Source: Clostridia bacterium (GTDB taxonomy: Bacteria > Bacillota > Clostridia > Monoglobales > Monoglobaceae). From it: a stretch of 42,892 bases of DNA. The translations under genes and the position numbers were made by a program. How positions within the stretch are numbered: position 1 is the first letter of the stretch; each line of letters opens with the position of its first letter. Positions 25,622 to 34,743 of the stretch are shown piece by piece. The stretch spans positions 1 through 42,892 of the forward strand of contig JAFYXL010000032.1 of the NCBI GenBank assembly GCA_017546165.1, read 5' to 3'. Under the pieces are notes generated by a model, which was given only the letters and a program-made list of their open reading frames with translations, searched no databases and was not told the origin of the DNA.

Positions 25622-26494
25622 ATGCAAAAATACGCAGATGTTTTTGTCCTGCTTGCCGGGGTTTTGTGGGGATTGGTTGGTCCTGTTGTGAAAAGTTTAA
25701 GGGATTTGGGACTTACCTCAATTCAGATTTCGGCACTTAGATGGATTTTTGCCGGAATTTTGATGATTGCGATTGTCTTTATTCTTGACAAAAAACTTCT
25801 TAAAATACATATTAGAGATATATGGTGGTTTTTTTGCACCGGGGTGATTTGCATCCTGCTTAGTTCCACTTTGTATTTTGTAACAATGCCCTTAGCTTCG
25901 GTGGCAGTTGCAAATGTACTGATGTACACATCTCCTGTATGGATAATGATTTTTGCGGTAATACTGTTTGGCGAAAAAATAACAAGAAATAAAGTGCTGG
26001 CTCTTTTGCTTGCTTTTTTTGGATGTATTCTGATTACGGGAATCTTAAATCCTGGCGGGTTTGCAGTTACTCTCCTTGGCCTTTTTACAGGTCTTGGTTC
26101 AGGACTTTTGTATGGACTTTACAGCATTTTTGGCAAGTTTGTGTTAAAGAAGTATGATTCGATAACCGTAACTCTATATACGGCAGCATTTGCAGGCTTT
26201 GGGGCGTTGTTTATAATTGATATCCCCCAGACGTTCAATTTGATTTCGGGGAATATTAATATTGTAACAAATCTTGCTTTAATTGTTTTTGTTATGACCA
26301 TTGCACCATATACGCTTTATACCCTTGGCCTTAAAAACACCCTTGCAACACGGGCGTCTATTTTTTCCTGTATCGAGCCTATGACATCTGCCCTCGTGGG
26401 AACAATTTTTATGCAGGAGCCCTTTTCTATTTTTCAATTTGCGGGGATTGTTATGATACTTGCAGCAGGATTGATTACTCAGTTAAAAAAATAA
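25622..26494 (+). CDS. DMT-superfamily transporter (EamA repeats)
   Basis: 290 residues, about ten membrane segments in two EamA halves: the first starts LLAGVLWGLVGP, the second GLGSGLLYGLYSIFGK. FGEKITRNK and MQEPFSIFQ..GIVMILAAG mark the end of each half. Such carriers export or import metabolites; the substrate is not predictable. Start at ATG 25622 with GGTGG eight bases upstream. The longer frame from 25556 would begin at the -35 TTG and is rejected. Confidence 0.88.
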   Translation: MQKYADVFVLLAGVLWGLVGPVVKSLRDLGLTSIQISALRWIFAGILMIAIVFILDKKLLKIHIRDIWWFFCTGVICILLSSTLYFVTMPLASVAVANVLMYTSPVWIMIFAVILFGEKITRNKVLALLLAFFGCILITGILNPGGFAVTLLGLFTGLGSGLLYGLYSIFGKFVLKKYDSITVTLYTAAFAGFGALFIIDIPQTFNLISGNINIVTNLALIVFVMTIAPYTLYTLGLKNTLATRASIFSCIEPMTSALVGTIFMQEPFSIFQFAGIVMILAAGLITQLKK

Positions 26495-26512
26495 ATTTGA
26501 AAATCAATTTTT

Positions 26513-26554
26513 AAAAGCATAATCATACATTTTGTGTATGTTTATGCTTTTTTT
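26513..26554 (+). terminator. Terminator of the DMT transporter gene
   Basis: AAAAGCATAA/TTATGCTTTT with inner CATACA/TGTATG stem, ending in T7. Confidence 0.85.
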
Positions 26555-26602
26555 GTTTATACTAATCTAAAGAAAAGGGTGTTTTGAAAGAGAGAGAAGA
26601 TA

Positions 26603-28222
26603 ATGATTGAAATCAATGGAAAAAGTGTTTATAACTCATTGGCAATGGGAAAGCTTTATTTTCTGAACAAGGAAAAAGACCCTGTCAAAAGAGTAAAGAT
26701 TTCGGATATAAGAAAAGAAGTTCTAAGGGTTGAGGAAGCACGACGAATTGCAAAAAATGAATTGCGGGAACTTTATGAAAAAGCACTTGTAAGTGTGGGC
26801 GAGGCCAATGCCCAGGTTTTTCAAATCCATATAATGATGCTGGAGGATGAAGATTTTTTTGGGGCAATAACAAGTATGATTGGTATGCAGAATATAAATG
26901 CAGAATTTGCGGTAATCCATACATCGGAAGTTTTTGCCAGGACATTTGGCAATATGGCAGATGAATATATGAGGGCTCGTGCTGCAGATGTTCAGGACAT
27001 TGCCGACAGACTTTTGAATATACTTTTGGGGAAAGATAAAGATGATGATAAAATTTCACAGAACTCAATTATTGTGGCGTCCGATTTGACTCCAAGTGAG
27101 ACGGTGCGGCTTGACAAGGACAAAATTGCAGGATTTGTAACCTTTCGTGGTTCACAGACATCCCACACATCAATCCTTGCAAGAACTATGAATCTTCCTG
27201 CGATAATTAACACCGGTGTAATTTCTGCAGAATATCATGGCCGCACAGCTATATTGGATGGCTACAGCGGTACACTTTACATTGATCCTGATAATGATAA
27301 AATTGAGGATTTTAAGCATCGCAAGAAGTTAGAGGATGAACGGGCCGAACTTTTACGTACACTTCACGGAAAAACCACTGAAACAAAGTCGGGAAGGCGG
27401 ATTAAACTTTATGCAAACATTTCGTATCCACAGGATTTGAGGGAGGTGCTTGCCAACGATGCAGAAGGTATAGGACTTTTTCGGAGTGAGTTTTTGTACT
27501 TGGAAAATCAGGACTTCCCTACGGAGGACCAACAATTTGTAAAGTATAAGGAGGTTGCCGAGGCATTGGGAGGTAAAACCGTTATTATCCGAACACTTGA
27601 TATAGGTGCTGACAAGAAAATAGGCTATTTCAACCTTCCGCAAGAAGAAAATCCCGCCCTTGGATACAGGGCAATAAGAATTTGTTTGTCGGACATAAAG
27701 CTTTTTAAGACCCAACTAAGAGCAATTTTAAGAGCATCTGCTTTTGGCAATATTTCAGTTATGTTTCCTATGATTGTGTCCCAAAGTGAGGTTAGGCGTG
27801 CAAAGTCCTGTCTTAAAGAATGCATGCAGGAACTAAAGTCTGAGGGTATTCCCTTTAATCCCAAGATAGAGGTGGGAATAATGATTGAAACCCCTGCTGC
27901 GGCAATTATATCAGACCTTCTTGCCGAAGAAGTGGATTTTTTCAGTATTGGGACCAACGATTTGACACAATATACTCTTGCTGCAGACCGACAAAACAGC
28001 CGTCTTGAAGACTTTGTTGATGCTCGGCACGAGTCAATTATAAGGCTTATTGAACTGACGGTTAAAAACGCTCATAGGAAAGGAAAATGGGTAGGAATCT
28101 GTGGCGAACTTGCAACAGACGAACAACTTTGCAAGAGATTTGTGGATATGGGAGTGGATGAACTTTCGGTTGCACCGTCACAAGTGCTGAAAGTCCGCGA
28201 GAAAATACGAAATCTTGATTAA
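26603..28222 (+). CDS. ptsI: PTS enzyme I (phosphoenolpyruvate-protein phosphotransferase)
   Basis: 539 residues, slightly short for the family (about 570). It transfers phosphate from PEP to HPr, the first step of PTS sugar uptake. Phospho-accepting H188 lies in GSQTSHTSILAR; the PEP-binding C-terminal domain has EGIGLFRSEFLYL, SVMFPMI, SIGTNDLTQYTLA and GICGELA with the catalytic Cys. First gene of ptsI-EIIA-EIICB. No ptsH (HPr) gene is in the operon. The RBS is purine-rich (GAGAGAGAAG). Confidence 0.95.
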   Translation: MIEINGKSVYNSLAMGKLYFLNKEKDPVKRVKISDIRKEVLRVEEARRIAKNELRELYEKALVSVGEANAQVFQIHIMMLEDEDFFGAITSMIGMQNINAEFAVIHTSEVFARTFGNMADEYMRARAADVQDIADRLLNILLGKDKDDDKISQNSIIVASDLTPSETVRLDKDKIAGFVTFRGSQTSHTSILARTMNLPAIINTGVISAEYHGRTAILDGYSGTLYIDPDNDKIEDFKHRKKLEDERAELLRTLHGKTTETKSGRRIKLYANISYPQDLREVLANDAEGIGLFRSEFLYLENQDFPTEDQQFVKYKEVAEALGGKTVIIRTLDIGADKKIGYFNLPQEENPALGYRAIRICLSDIKLFKTQLRAILRASAFGNISVMFPMIVSQSEVRRAKSCLKECMQELKSEGIPFNPKIEVGIMIETPAAAIISDLLAEEVDFFSIGTNDLTQYTLAADRQNSRLEDFVDARHESIIRLIELTVKNAHRKGKWVGICGELATDEQLCKRFVDMGVDELSVAPSQVLKVREKIRNLD

Positions 28223-28236
28223 GGATGGAGAAATAT

Positions 28237-28710
28237 ATGCTTGATTTATTTAAAAAGGAAAAATGTATGACAGCCATCGCAAATGGGAGCATATTGGATA
28301 TTTCACTTGTGCCGGACCAGGTATTCTCAAAAAAAATTCTGGGTGATGGTTTTGCAATTATACCGTCAGACGGCAACTTTGTAAGTCCGGTAGCGGGGAC
28401 TATAGCCGATGTGACCGAAACCCGCCATGCGTATTGCATTACCTCGGATGATGGACTTGATGTACTTGTCCATATTGGCATAGATACAGTTGAATTAAGG
28501 GGCAATGGTTTTAAGTCCCTTGTAAACGTTGGTGACAAGGTGGAAAAAGGCACGCCGATTGCTAAAGTGGACTTGGCTTTGGTTGAAAAAGAGGGCTACA
28601 ACACTACATCAATGGTGGTTGTTACAAACCCGGACAAATTACGCAGCTTAAAGGTTTTTGAAAATCCCACTGTGAAAATCGGGGATAAAGCTATGATATA
28701 CAAACTTTAA
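28237..28710 (+). CDS. crr: PTS glucose-type EIIA component
   Basis: 157 residues. Phosphorylated His is H79 in VLVHIGIDTVEL and its partner H64 in ETRHAYC; VEKGTPIAKVDL completes the EIIA-Glc pattern. It relays phosphate from HPr to the EIIB domain encoded next, and in Gram-positive bacteria usually has no regulatory role like that of enteric Crr. Start chosen at ATG 28237: the upstream ATG at 28225 sits inside the ribosome binding site (AAGGATGGAG) and cannot be used efficiently. Begins 14 bases after ptsI. Confidence 0.9.
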   Translation: MLDLFKKEKCMTAIANGSILDISLVPDQVFSKKILGDGFAIIPSDGNFVSPVAGTIADVTETRHAYCITSDDGLDVLVHIGIDTVELRGNGFKSLVNVGDKVEKGTPIAKVDLALVEKEGYNTTSMVVVTNPDKLRSLKVFENPTVKIGDKAMIYKL

Positions 28711-28728
28711 GAAAGGATTTGAAACACA

Positions 28729-30312
28729 ATGAAAAGAAAAGAAAATTCATTTTTCAGCATACTTCAGCGTGTTGGACGTTCGTTTATGTTGCCGATTGCA
28801 CTTCTGCCAATTGCAGGATTGCTTCTTGGCATAGGTTCCTCGCTGACCAATGCTACCACAATTGAGGCTTACAACCTGGGGGCAATCTTAGGCCCCGGAA
28901 CATTCCTCAACTCAGTTATGCAAATTCTTGCACAGACTGGTAGTATAGTATTTGCAAACCTGCCCATAATATTTGCAATGGGGGTTGCCCTTGGTATGGC
29001 GGAAAAGGAGCACGGCACAGCTGTGCTTTCGGCAGCAATTGCATTTTTTATTATGCACCAGACAATTTCGACACTACTCAAAATCAATGGACAGCTTGAA
29101 GAGGGCGCTATGCTATCGGGTACTATTTCAAATGTAGTAGGGATACAGTCACTTGAAATGGGTGTGTTTGGCGGTATAATTGTAGGCCTTGGTGTAGCAG
29201 CACTTCATAATCGCTTTTACAAAATTGAATTGCCAACTGTAATTTCGTTTTTTGGCGGTGTTAGATTTGTACCAATCATTTCGACATTTGTATATATCCT
29301 GGTGGGTATAGTTATGTACTTTATATGGCCATATATCCAGCGCGGTATTTACTCCCTCGGGGGACTTGTTTTAAACTCGGGATATTTCGGCACATTTATC
29401 TACGGAACAATTGAACGTGCTCTCATACCATTTGGATTGCATCACGTGTTCTATATGCCTTTCTGGCAGACAGGTCTTGGCGGCAGTATGGTCATTGACG
29501 GACAGACTGTTATGGGTGCACAGAATATCTTTTTTGCACAGCTTGCATCACCCAACACCACACAGTTCTCTGTTGAGGCAACTCGTTTTATGAGCGGCAA
29601 ATTCCCACTTATGATTTTTGGTTTGCCGGGCGCAGCACTTGCGATGTATAGTGTGGCCAAACCGTCAAAGAGAAAGGTTGTAGGAGGACTTTTGCTTTCG
29701 GCAGCGCTAACATCAATCATCACCGGTATAACCGAACCCCTTGAGTTTACATTTTTGTTTGTTGCACCTGTGCTTTACGTAATACACAGTATTTTTGCAG
29801 GGCTTGCCTATATGATTATGCATATACTCAATGTGGGTATAGGAATGACTTTCTCTGGAGGTATAATTGACCTGTTTTTATTTGGTATTCTTCAGGGTAA
29901 CGCCAAAACAAATTGGATAAATGTAATATGGGTTGGTGCTATATATTTTGCGGTTTATTATTTGCTGTTCAGAATACTCATCAAAAAGTTCAATTTTGTC
30001 ACTCCGGGTCGGGAAGATGATGAGGCGGAAACCAGACTATATACACGCAAAGATGTAAATGCTTCAAAGGAAGATAAGTCGGCTATGATTGTTGAAGGCC
30101 TTGGGGGCAAGGAGAATCTTGCCAACGTAGATTGCTGTGCAACCAGATTGCGTGTGACGGTAAAGGACAGTTCCCTTGTAAAAGACGAGCTGTTGAAACA
30201 AAGTGGGGCATCGGGAATTATTAAAAGCGGTTCAGGAGTGCAAGTGATTTACGGACCCAGAGTTACTGTAATTAAGAGCAACCTTGAAGATTATTTAGAT
30301 TCAATTTCCTAA
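28729..30312 (+). CDS. PTS EIICB permease, glucose/maltose/GlcNAc superfamily
   Basis: 527 residues: an EIIC membrane domain (about 1-430, roughly ten segments) and a C-terminal EIIB domain with phospho-Cys C470 in DCCATRLRV. GLHHVFYMPFWQTGLGGS and ITGITEPLEFTFLFVAPVLY are hallmarks of the family. The sequence around GLHHVFY looks to me nearer to alpha-glucoside/MalX-type members than to classical PtsG, so glucose is only one candidate. With the preceding EIIA it makes a complete EII. A GC-rich hairpin follows (30318-30334) but lacks a T-run, so termination may be leaky into the tRNA-Leu unit. Confidence 0.88.
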   Translation: MKRKENSFFSILQRVGRSFMLPIALLPIAGLLLGIGSSLTNATTIEAYNLGAILGPGTFLNSVMQILAQTGSIVFANLPIIFAMGVALGMAEKEHGTAVLSAAIAFFIMHQTISTLLKINGQLEEGAMLSGTISNVVGIQSLEMGVFGGIIVGLGVAALHNRFYKIELPTVISFFGGVRFVPIISTFVYILVGIVMYFIWPYIQRGIYSLGGLVLNSGYFGTFIYGTIERALIPFGLHHVFYMPFWQTGLGGSMVIDGQTVMGAQNIFFAQLASPNTTQFSVEATRFMSGKFPLMIFGLPGAALAMYSVAKPSKRKVVGGLLLSAALTSIITGITEPLEFTFLFVAPVLYVIHSIFAGLAYMIMHILNVGIGMTFSGGIIDLFLFGILQGNAKTNWINVIWVGAIYFAVYYLLFRILIKKFNFVTPGREDDEAETRLYTRKDVNASKEDKSAMIVEGLGGKENLANVDCCATRLRVTVKDSSLVKDELLKQSGASGIIKSGSGVQVIYGPRVTVIKSNLEDYLDSIS

Positions 30313-30379
30313 AAAAAGCGGTCGGAACTTTCCGGCCAGTACATATTTCAAAAAAAATAAAAAAATTTGAAAATAGGTA

Positions 30380-30408
30380 TTGACAAATGTCCTAAATGGT
30401 ATTATAAT
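30380..30408 (+). promoter_or_regulatory. Promoter of the tRNA-Leu/tRNA-Gln pair
   Basis: TTGACA (30380-30385), 17-base spacer, TATAAT (30403-30408), 19 bases upstream of the tRNA-Leu. Confidence 0.92.
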
Positions 30409-30427
30409 GTAAAAGCTGTTTGGAAAT

Positions 30428-30512
30428 GCGAGCATGCTGGAATAGGCAGACAGGCACGTTTGAGGGGCGTGTGTCAACCGACGTGTGGGTTCAAGTCCCA
30501 CTGCTCGCACCA
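30428..30512 (+). tRNA. tRNA-Leu (anticodon GAG)
   Basis: 85 bases with the long variable arm of class II tRNAs. Acceptor GCGAGCA/TGCTCGC, A, CCA (30510-30512). Anticodon stem CACGT/GCGTG encloses TTGAGGG, giving GAG for CTC/CTT. Confidence 0.94.
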
Positions 30513-30523
30513 AATTTTTTTAT

Positions 30524-30597
30524 TGCCGGATTGTGTAAAGGTAGCACAGCAGACTCTGACTCTGTTTGTCTGGGTTCGAATCCTAGTCCGGCAGCCA
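30524..30597 (+). tRNA. tRNA-Gln (anticodon CTG)
   Basis: Acceptor TGCCGGA/TCCGGCA, G, CCA (30595-30597). Anticodon stem GCAGA/TCTGT with loop CTCTGAC gives CTG for codon CAG. Eleven bases after tRNA-Leu, sharing its promoter. Confidence 0.92.
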
Positions 30598-30602
30598 AAG
30601 AC

Positions 30603-30632
30603 AAAAGCACTCGTAAGAGTGCTTTTTATTTT
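30603..30632 (+). terminator. Terminator of the tRNA-Leu/Gln unit
   Basis: AAAAGCACTC/GAGTGCTTTT with loop GTAA and a T-rich tail. Confidence 0.85.
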
Positions 30633-30639
30633 TGTGTTT

Positions 30640-30731
30640 GTGTCCGAGGGGAGGCAACATCATTACCAACGGAGTGATTACATCACTTGTTTGATTGCAG
30701 CAGACATTATTGTGCTGAAAGTGGGGACAAA
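30640..30731. repeat. Multi-hairpin repeat element of the TTGTGTC/CATCATTA type
   Basis: Starts TTTGTGTCC..GGGG.GGCAACATCATTAC, similar to 16353 and 16774. Inner words ACATCATTAC / GTGATTACATCA and CAGCA/TGCTG (around 30700) form arms, and GGGGACAAAAC at the right end can pair with GTTTGTGTCC at the left. No ORF; partly decayed. Confidence 0.5.
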
Positions 30732-30735
30732 ACGA

Positions 30736-30759
30736 GGTTATGTGATGTATCACATAACC
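30736..30759. repeat. Perfect inverted repeat, 10 bp arms
   Basis: GGTTATGTGA (30736-30745) and TCACATAACC (30750-30759) with spacer TGTA. It lies between the tRNA repeat element and the terminator of the acetyltransferase gene, without T-run or promoter. It may be the last arm of the repeat element or a protein-binding site. Confidence 0.6.
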
Positions 30760-30771
30760 AATTTCTAAATC

Positions 30772-30804
30772 AAAAACCTATCGGTATATGCCGATAGGTT
30801 TTTT
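30772..30804 (-). terminator. Terminator of the glmS-glmM-acetyltransferase operon
   Basis: AAAAACCTATCGG with its complement around TATATG, T-run on both strands; five bases from the minus-strand stop at 30809. Confidence 0.88.
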
Positions 30805-30808
30805 AATA

Positions 30809-31459
30809 TTATTTATTATTCATATGCTTTGTTGCCCATTCGTGTTTTATGGTTTGACGTTCCCTTGCAATAGCAAGACTGTTTTCAGGAACATCTTCTG
30901 TAATAGTTGAACCTGCTGCGGTGTATGCACCTTTGCCAACTTTAACAGGAGAAACAAGATTGGTATTACAACCGATAAAAGCATTATCCTCAATAACAGT
31001 ACGATGTTTTGCTTTGCCGTCATAGTTAACAACAACAGTTCCGCAACCAAAGTTTATATTTTTGCCAACATCTGCATCCCCCACATAAGTAAGATGTGAG
31101 ATTTTTGTTCCGTCATCAATGTTTGAGTTTTTAATTTCAACAAAGTCACCAACCCGGACGCATTTGCCAATATTGCAGTTTGGTCTGATATAAGCAAAAG
31201 GACCAACTGTGGTATTATCATCAATAAAACTGTCCATTATCACAGAATGTTTTATTGATACGCCGTTTCCAATGGTGGAGTTTGAAATATCGGAGCAAAA
31301 ACCGATTCTTGCATTTTCTCCAATAACTGTGCCGTCTTTGAGATAGACATTTGGCTCAATAACAGTGCCTTTGCCAATAGAAACATTACCTTCAATATAA
31401 ACCGTTTTTTCATCCATGAAGATAACACCGTTATCTTTGTATTTGTTTAAGTCTGTCAT
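30809..31459 (-). CDS. Stand-alone GlmU-type acetyltransferase domain (left-handed beta-helix)
   Basis: 216 residues of hexapeptide repeats matching only the C-terminal half of bifunctional GlmU; the uridyltransferase half is missing. Acetyltransferase residues known from E. coli GlmU are kept at the same spacing: R92 (R333), K110 (K351), H122 (H363), Y125 (Y366), N136 (N377), N145 (N386) and K151 (K392). It should therefore make GlcNAc-1-phosphate from GlcN-1-phosphate and acetyl-CoA. Last gene of glmS-glmM-this, exactly the preceding two pathway steps, 20 bases after glmM. The frame starts cleanly with AAAGGA upstream and no 5' remnant of the lost domain is present, so this is a functional short gene rather than a broken glmU. 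The uridyltransferase must be encoded elsewhere. Confidence 0.88.
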   Translation of the reverse strand: MTDLNKYKDNGVIFMDEKTVYIEGNVSIGKGTVIEPNVYLKDGTVIGENARIGFCSDISNSTIGNGVSIKHSVIMDSFIDDNTTVGPFAYIRPNCNIGKCVRVGDFVEIKNSNIDDGTKISHLTYVGDADVGKNINFGCGTVVVNYDGKAKHRTVIEDNAFIGCNTNLVSPVKVGKGAYTAAGSTITEDVPENSLAIARERQTIKHEWATKHMNNK

Positions 31460-31479
31460 TATTTAAAAAATCCTTTCCA

Positions 31480-32829
31480 TTAACCAAGTCTTGCTTCAAT
31501 GAGTTTTGCAAGATATTTGGCCTTTTGCTCAATAAGAGTTTGCTCAGGACCTTCAATCATGACACGAACAAATGGTTCTGTTCCGGATGGTCTGATAAGC
31601 ACACGACCGTTTTCTGCAAATTCTTTTTCCAGATTTTTAATTTCAGAAACAATTACTTCGTCATTGAGATAATCGTTCTTTCGTGAATTTTGAACCCTTG
31701 CATTAATCATAGTTTGAGGAAGAGCCTGGAAAACTTCTGCAAGTTCTGAAAGTTTTTTGCCGGTCTTCTTCATTATACTAAGAAGTTGAAGAGCCGAAAT
31801 TAAACCATCACCGGTTGTGTTGTGGTCAAGGAAGATAATATGTCCTGACTGCTCGCCGCCCAAAGAATATCCGCTCTGGAGCATTTCTTCAAGGACGTAT
31901 CTGTCACCAACTTTTGTCTGTACTATTTTGATTCCCTTTTCCTTTGCGGCAAGAATAAGACCCAGGTTTGTCATAACTGTAGTAACAAGGGTATCTTTGT
32001 TGAGTCTGCCACTTTCTTTAAGGTATTCCGCACAGATTAACATAATTTTGTCGCCGTCGATAAGATTACCATTTTCGTCTATTGCAAGCATACGGTCAGC
32101 GTCTCCGTCAAAGGCAAGACCAATATCAACATTTATGTTTTTTACATATTCGCTGAAAGATTCAGTATGAGTTGAACCGCAATTAAGATTGATGTTTGTG
32201 CCATTGGGGTGGTTTGAGACAGCATATGGTTCCGCACCTAACCCTACAATTACCTTAACTGCTGTTTTGCAGGAAGCACCATTTGCACAATCAATGGCGA
32301 TTTTAAGGCCGGAGAGGTCGCAGTCAATGGTTTCTTTAGCAAATTTGATATAGTCTGCAACTGCAGTATCGCATTTTGTGATGCTACCCACATCATCACC
32401 GGTAGGTAATTTGATTTCGCTCGAATCGTCAAGGATCAAAGATTCTATACGTTCCTCAATAGCATCGTTTAACTTGTAGCCGTTTGCATTGAAGATTTTT
32501 ATGCCGTTATATTCGGCAGAGTTATGCGATGCAGAGATAACGATACCTGCGTCAGCGTTGTATTTACGAGTGAGATATGCAACAGCAGGGGTTGGAATAA
32601 CGCCCAAAGACACAACCTGAGCACCAACAGAGCAAAGCCCTGCGCTGAGCGCGGCTTCCAACATATCGCCTGAAATACGGGTGTCCTTTCCAATAAGAAT
32701 TTTTGGTTTATGCTTAATTTCTGATGTAAGGACATAGGCTGCACATCTTCCAATATTAAATGCCAGTTCGCAGGTGAGCTCCTCATTAGCAACGCCGCGA
32801 ACGCCGTCTGTTTCAAATAATCTTCCCAT
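31480..32829 (-). CDS. glmM: Phosphoglucosamine mutase
   Basis: 449 residues, normal length. Converts glucosamine-6-phosphate to glucosamine-1-phosphate. The N-terminus [11 protein letters not shown], the phospho-Ser loop GIVISASHN, the Mg2+ loop DGDADR and the C-terminal phosphate loop [15 protein letters not shown] are all intact. 43 bases after glmS, with a weak RBS, so it probably depends on the glmS transcript and on its ribozyme. Confidence 0.97.
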   Translation of the reverse strand: MGRLFETDGVRGVANEELTCELAFNIGRCAAYVLTSEIKHKPKILIGKDTRISGDMLEAALSAGLCSVGAQVVSLGVIPTPAVAYLTRKYNADAGIVISASHNSAEYNGIKIFNANGYKLNDAIEERIESLILDDSSEIKLPTGDDVGSITKCDTAVADYIKFAKETIDCDLSGLKIAIDCANGASCKTAVKVIVGLGAEPYAVSNHPNGTNINLNCGSTHTESFSEYVKNINVDIGLAFDGDADRMLAIDENGNLIDGDKIMLICAEYLKESGRLNKDTLVTTVMTNLGLILAAKEKGIKIVQTKVGDRYVLEEMLQSGYSLGGEQSGHIIFLDHNTTGDGLISALQLLSIMKKTGKKLSELAEVFQALPQTMINARVQNSRKNDYLNDEVIVSEIKNLEKEFAENGRVLIRPSGTEPFVRVMIEGPEQTLIEQKAKYLAKLIEARLG

Positions 32830-32872
32830 AATGATCTATATAACCTTTCTGAAATTACGTAAGAGTTTTAAA

Positions 32873-34702
32873 TTATTCAACTGTAACTGATTTTGCAAGA
32901 TTACGAGGTTTGTCAATATCGTAGCCACGTTCCTTTGCAACATAGTATGCAAACAACTGAAGCGGAACAATTGAGGCAAGCGGAGCAATAAGCGGAAGAA
33001 GTGTAGGAACAACAATCTGTTCGTTGCAATCTTCGTGTGTTGCCTTGGTTGCATCATTTACAAAAGCGATTACAAATGCACCACGGCTAAGAACTTCTTT
33101 AATATTGCTTGCCATTTTAGCACACAAGTCCCCGTCTGAACTTATAGCTACAACTACAGTATTGTTTTCAATAAGGGCGATGGGTCCGTGCTTTAATTCG
33201 CCTCCGGCAAAAGCTTCGGAGTGGATATAGGAAATTTCCTTAAGTTTGAGTGAGCCTTCCATTGCTGTTGAAAAGTCCAGGCCACGACCCAAATAGTACA
33301 TATTTTGTTCTTTAAATACTTTTTTACTTAATTCCTTGATTGCATCTTCGGTAGCAAGCGTTTGAGACAACTTTTCGGGAATGTTGAGAAGCTCTGTCTT
33401 TACCTTGTCGATTTCTGCCTGAGGTACAACCTTCTTTGATTCTGCTGCAAAAATAGCAAAAAGGAAAAGTGCAACCAGCTGGGTTGTATATGCCTTAGTA
33501 GATGCAACTGAAATTTCAGGACCCGCATATGTATAGAATACAAAGTCAGCTTCTCTTGAAACTGTACTTCCAACAACGTTGGTAATAGCAAGAACAGGCA
33601 CATTCAAAGATTTAGCCATACGCATACTTGCAAGCGTGTCAGCTGTTTCGCCTGACTGGCTGATTACAATAACCAAAGTTTCTTCATCAATAAGTGGACA
33701 GTTGTATCTGAATTCAGATGCAAGCTCTACAGAAACAGGAATTTTTGCAAGTTGTTCAATAGCTCGTTTTCCGACTAATCCTGCGTGGTATGCAGTGCCG
33801 CAAGCTACGATATGAATCTTCTTTATTTTGCCCATAACCGCACTATCCATCTCTGCAAAGTGAAGCTTAAGAGAAGAATCCAATCTACCGCGAAGGGTAT
33901 TTGCTGCAGCTTCAGGTTGTTCATGTATTTCTTTAAGCATAAAATGCTCAAAACCGCCTTTTTGCGCTGCATTTTCAGAGAATGTAACCTTAAATACTTC
34001 CTTGCTCACAGGGTTTCCTTCAAGGTCAAAAAGTTTTACACTGTCCTTGGTGATAACAGCGATTTCCAAATCTGAAAGAAGATATACATCACGGGTTTCG
34101 GAAAGTATTGCAGGGATATCTGAGGCAATATAGTTTTCCCCTTCTCCAAGCCCTACGATAAGAGGACTGTCCTTGCGTACAGCGATGATTTTGTCTTCTT
34201 CGTCCTGACACAAAATACCAAGGGCAAAACTGCCTTCAAGCTGAACAATTGCCTGGCTGACTGCCTTAAAAAAGTCACCGCCGTTGTCTTTGTAGCAAGA
34301 GTCTATTAAATGAGGGATAACCTCGGTGTCAGTTTCTGAAGCAAATACATATCCTTTGTTTTTAAGATTAGTACGAAGTTCCTCAAAGTTCTCAATAATT
34401 CCGTTGTGAACAACGGCAAACTTCCCGGTCATTGAACAATGAGGATGTGAATTTTTTACACTTGGCGCACCGTGTGTCGCCCATCTTGTGTGGCCAATGC
34501 CTGTATTTCCGTCAAGGGGATTTTCTTTGAGGGCGTCAACAAGATTTACAAGACGACCCTTTTCCTTTTTTACATTGATTTCTGATCCGGTGAAAACTGC
34601 AATACCGGCTGAGTCATATCCTCTGTATTCCAATTTTTCAAGACCGTTTAATAATATTTCGGCAGCACTTCTTTTGCCGACGTAACCAACTATTCCGCAC
34701 AT
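32873..34702 (-). CDS. glmS: Glutamine-fructose-6-phosphate aminotransferase (isomerizing)
   Basis: 609 residues. N-terminal glutaminase with the catalytic Cys2 exposed after Met removal (MCGIVGYVG); two SIS isomerase domains (ISQSGETADT, STKAYTTQLVALF) and the C-terminus DKPRNLAKSVTVE, which closes the active site. Makes glucosamine-6-phosphate for cell-wall synthesis. Preceded by a glmS ribozyme (34815-34963), so expression falls when glucosamine-6-phosphate rises. RBS AAAGGAA nine bases upstream. Confidence 0.98.
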   Translation of the reverse strand: MCGIVGYVGKRSAAEILLNGLEKLEYRGYDSAGIAVFTGSEINVKKEKGRLVNLVDALKENPLDGNTGIGHTRWATHGAPSVKNSHPHCSMTGKFAVVHNGIIENFEELRTNLKNKGYVFASETDTEVIPHLIDSCYKDNGGDFFKAVSQAIVQLEGSFALGILCQDEEDKIIAVRKDSPLIVGLGEGENYIASDIPAILSETRDVYLLSDLEIAVITKDSVKLFDLEGNPVSKEVFKVTFSENAAQKGGFEHFMLKEIHEQPEAAANTLRGRLDSSLKLHFAEMDSAVMGKIKKIHIVACGTAYHAGLVGKRAIEQLAKIPVSVELASEFRYNCPLIDEETLVIVISQSGETADTLASMRMAKSLNVPVLAITNVVGSTVSREADFVFYTYAGPEISVASTKAYTTQLVALFLFAIFAAESKKVVPQAEIDKVKTELLNIPEKLSQTLATEDAIKELSKKVFKEQNMYYLGRGLDFSTAMEGSLKLKEISYIHSEAFAGGELKHGPIALIENNTVVVAISSDGDLCAKMASNIKEVLSRGAFVIAFVNDATKATHEDCNEQIVVPTLLPLIAPLASIVPLQLFAYYVAKERGYDIDKPRNLAKSVTVE

Positions 34703-34743
34703 TATTTATCAATTCCTTTCGATAATATTAAGTATTGTGAGAA

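Noticed and set aside
28225..28236. ATG 28225 as start of EIIA
   Set aside because: It lies within the Shine-Dalgarno sequence of the ATG at 28237.
30367..30768. 133-codon plus-strand frame
   Set aside because: It spans two tRNA genes and a terminator.
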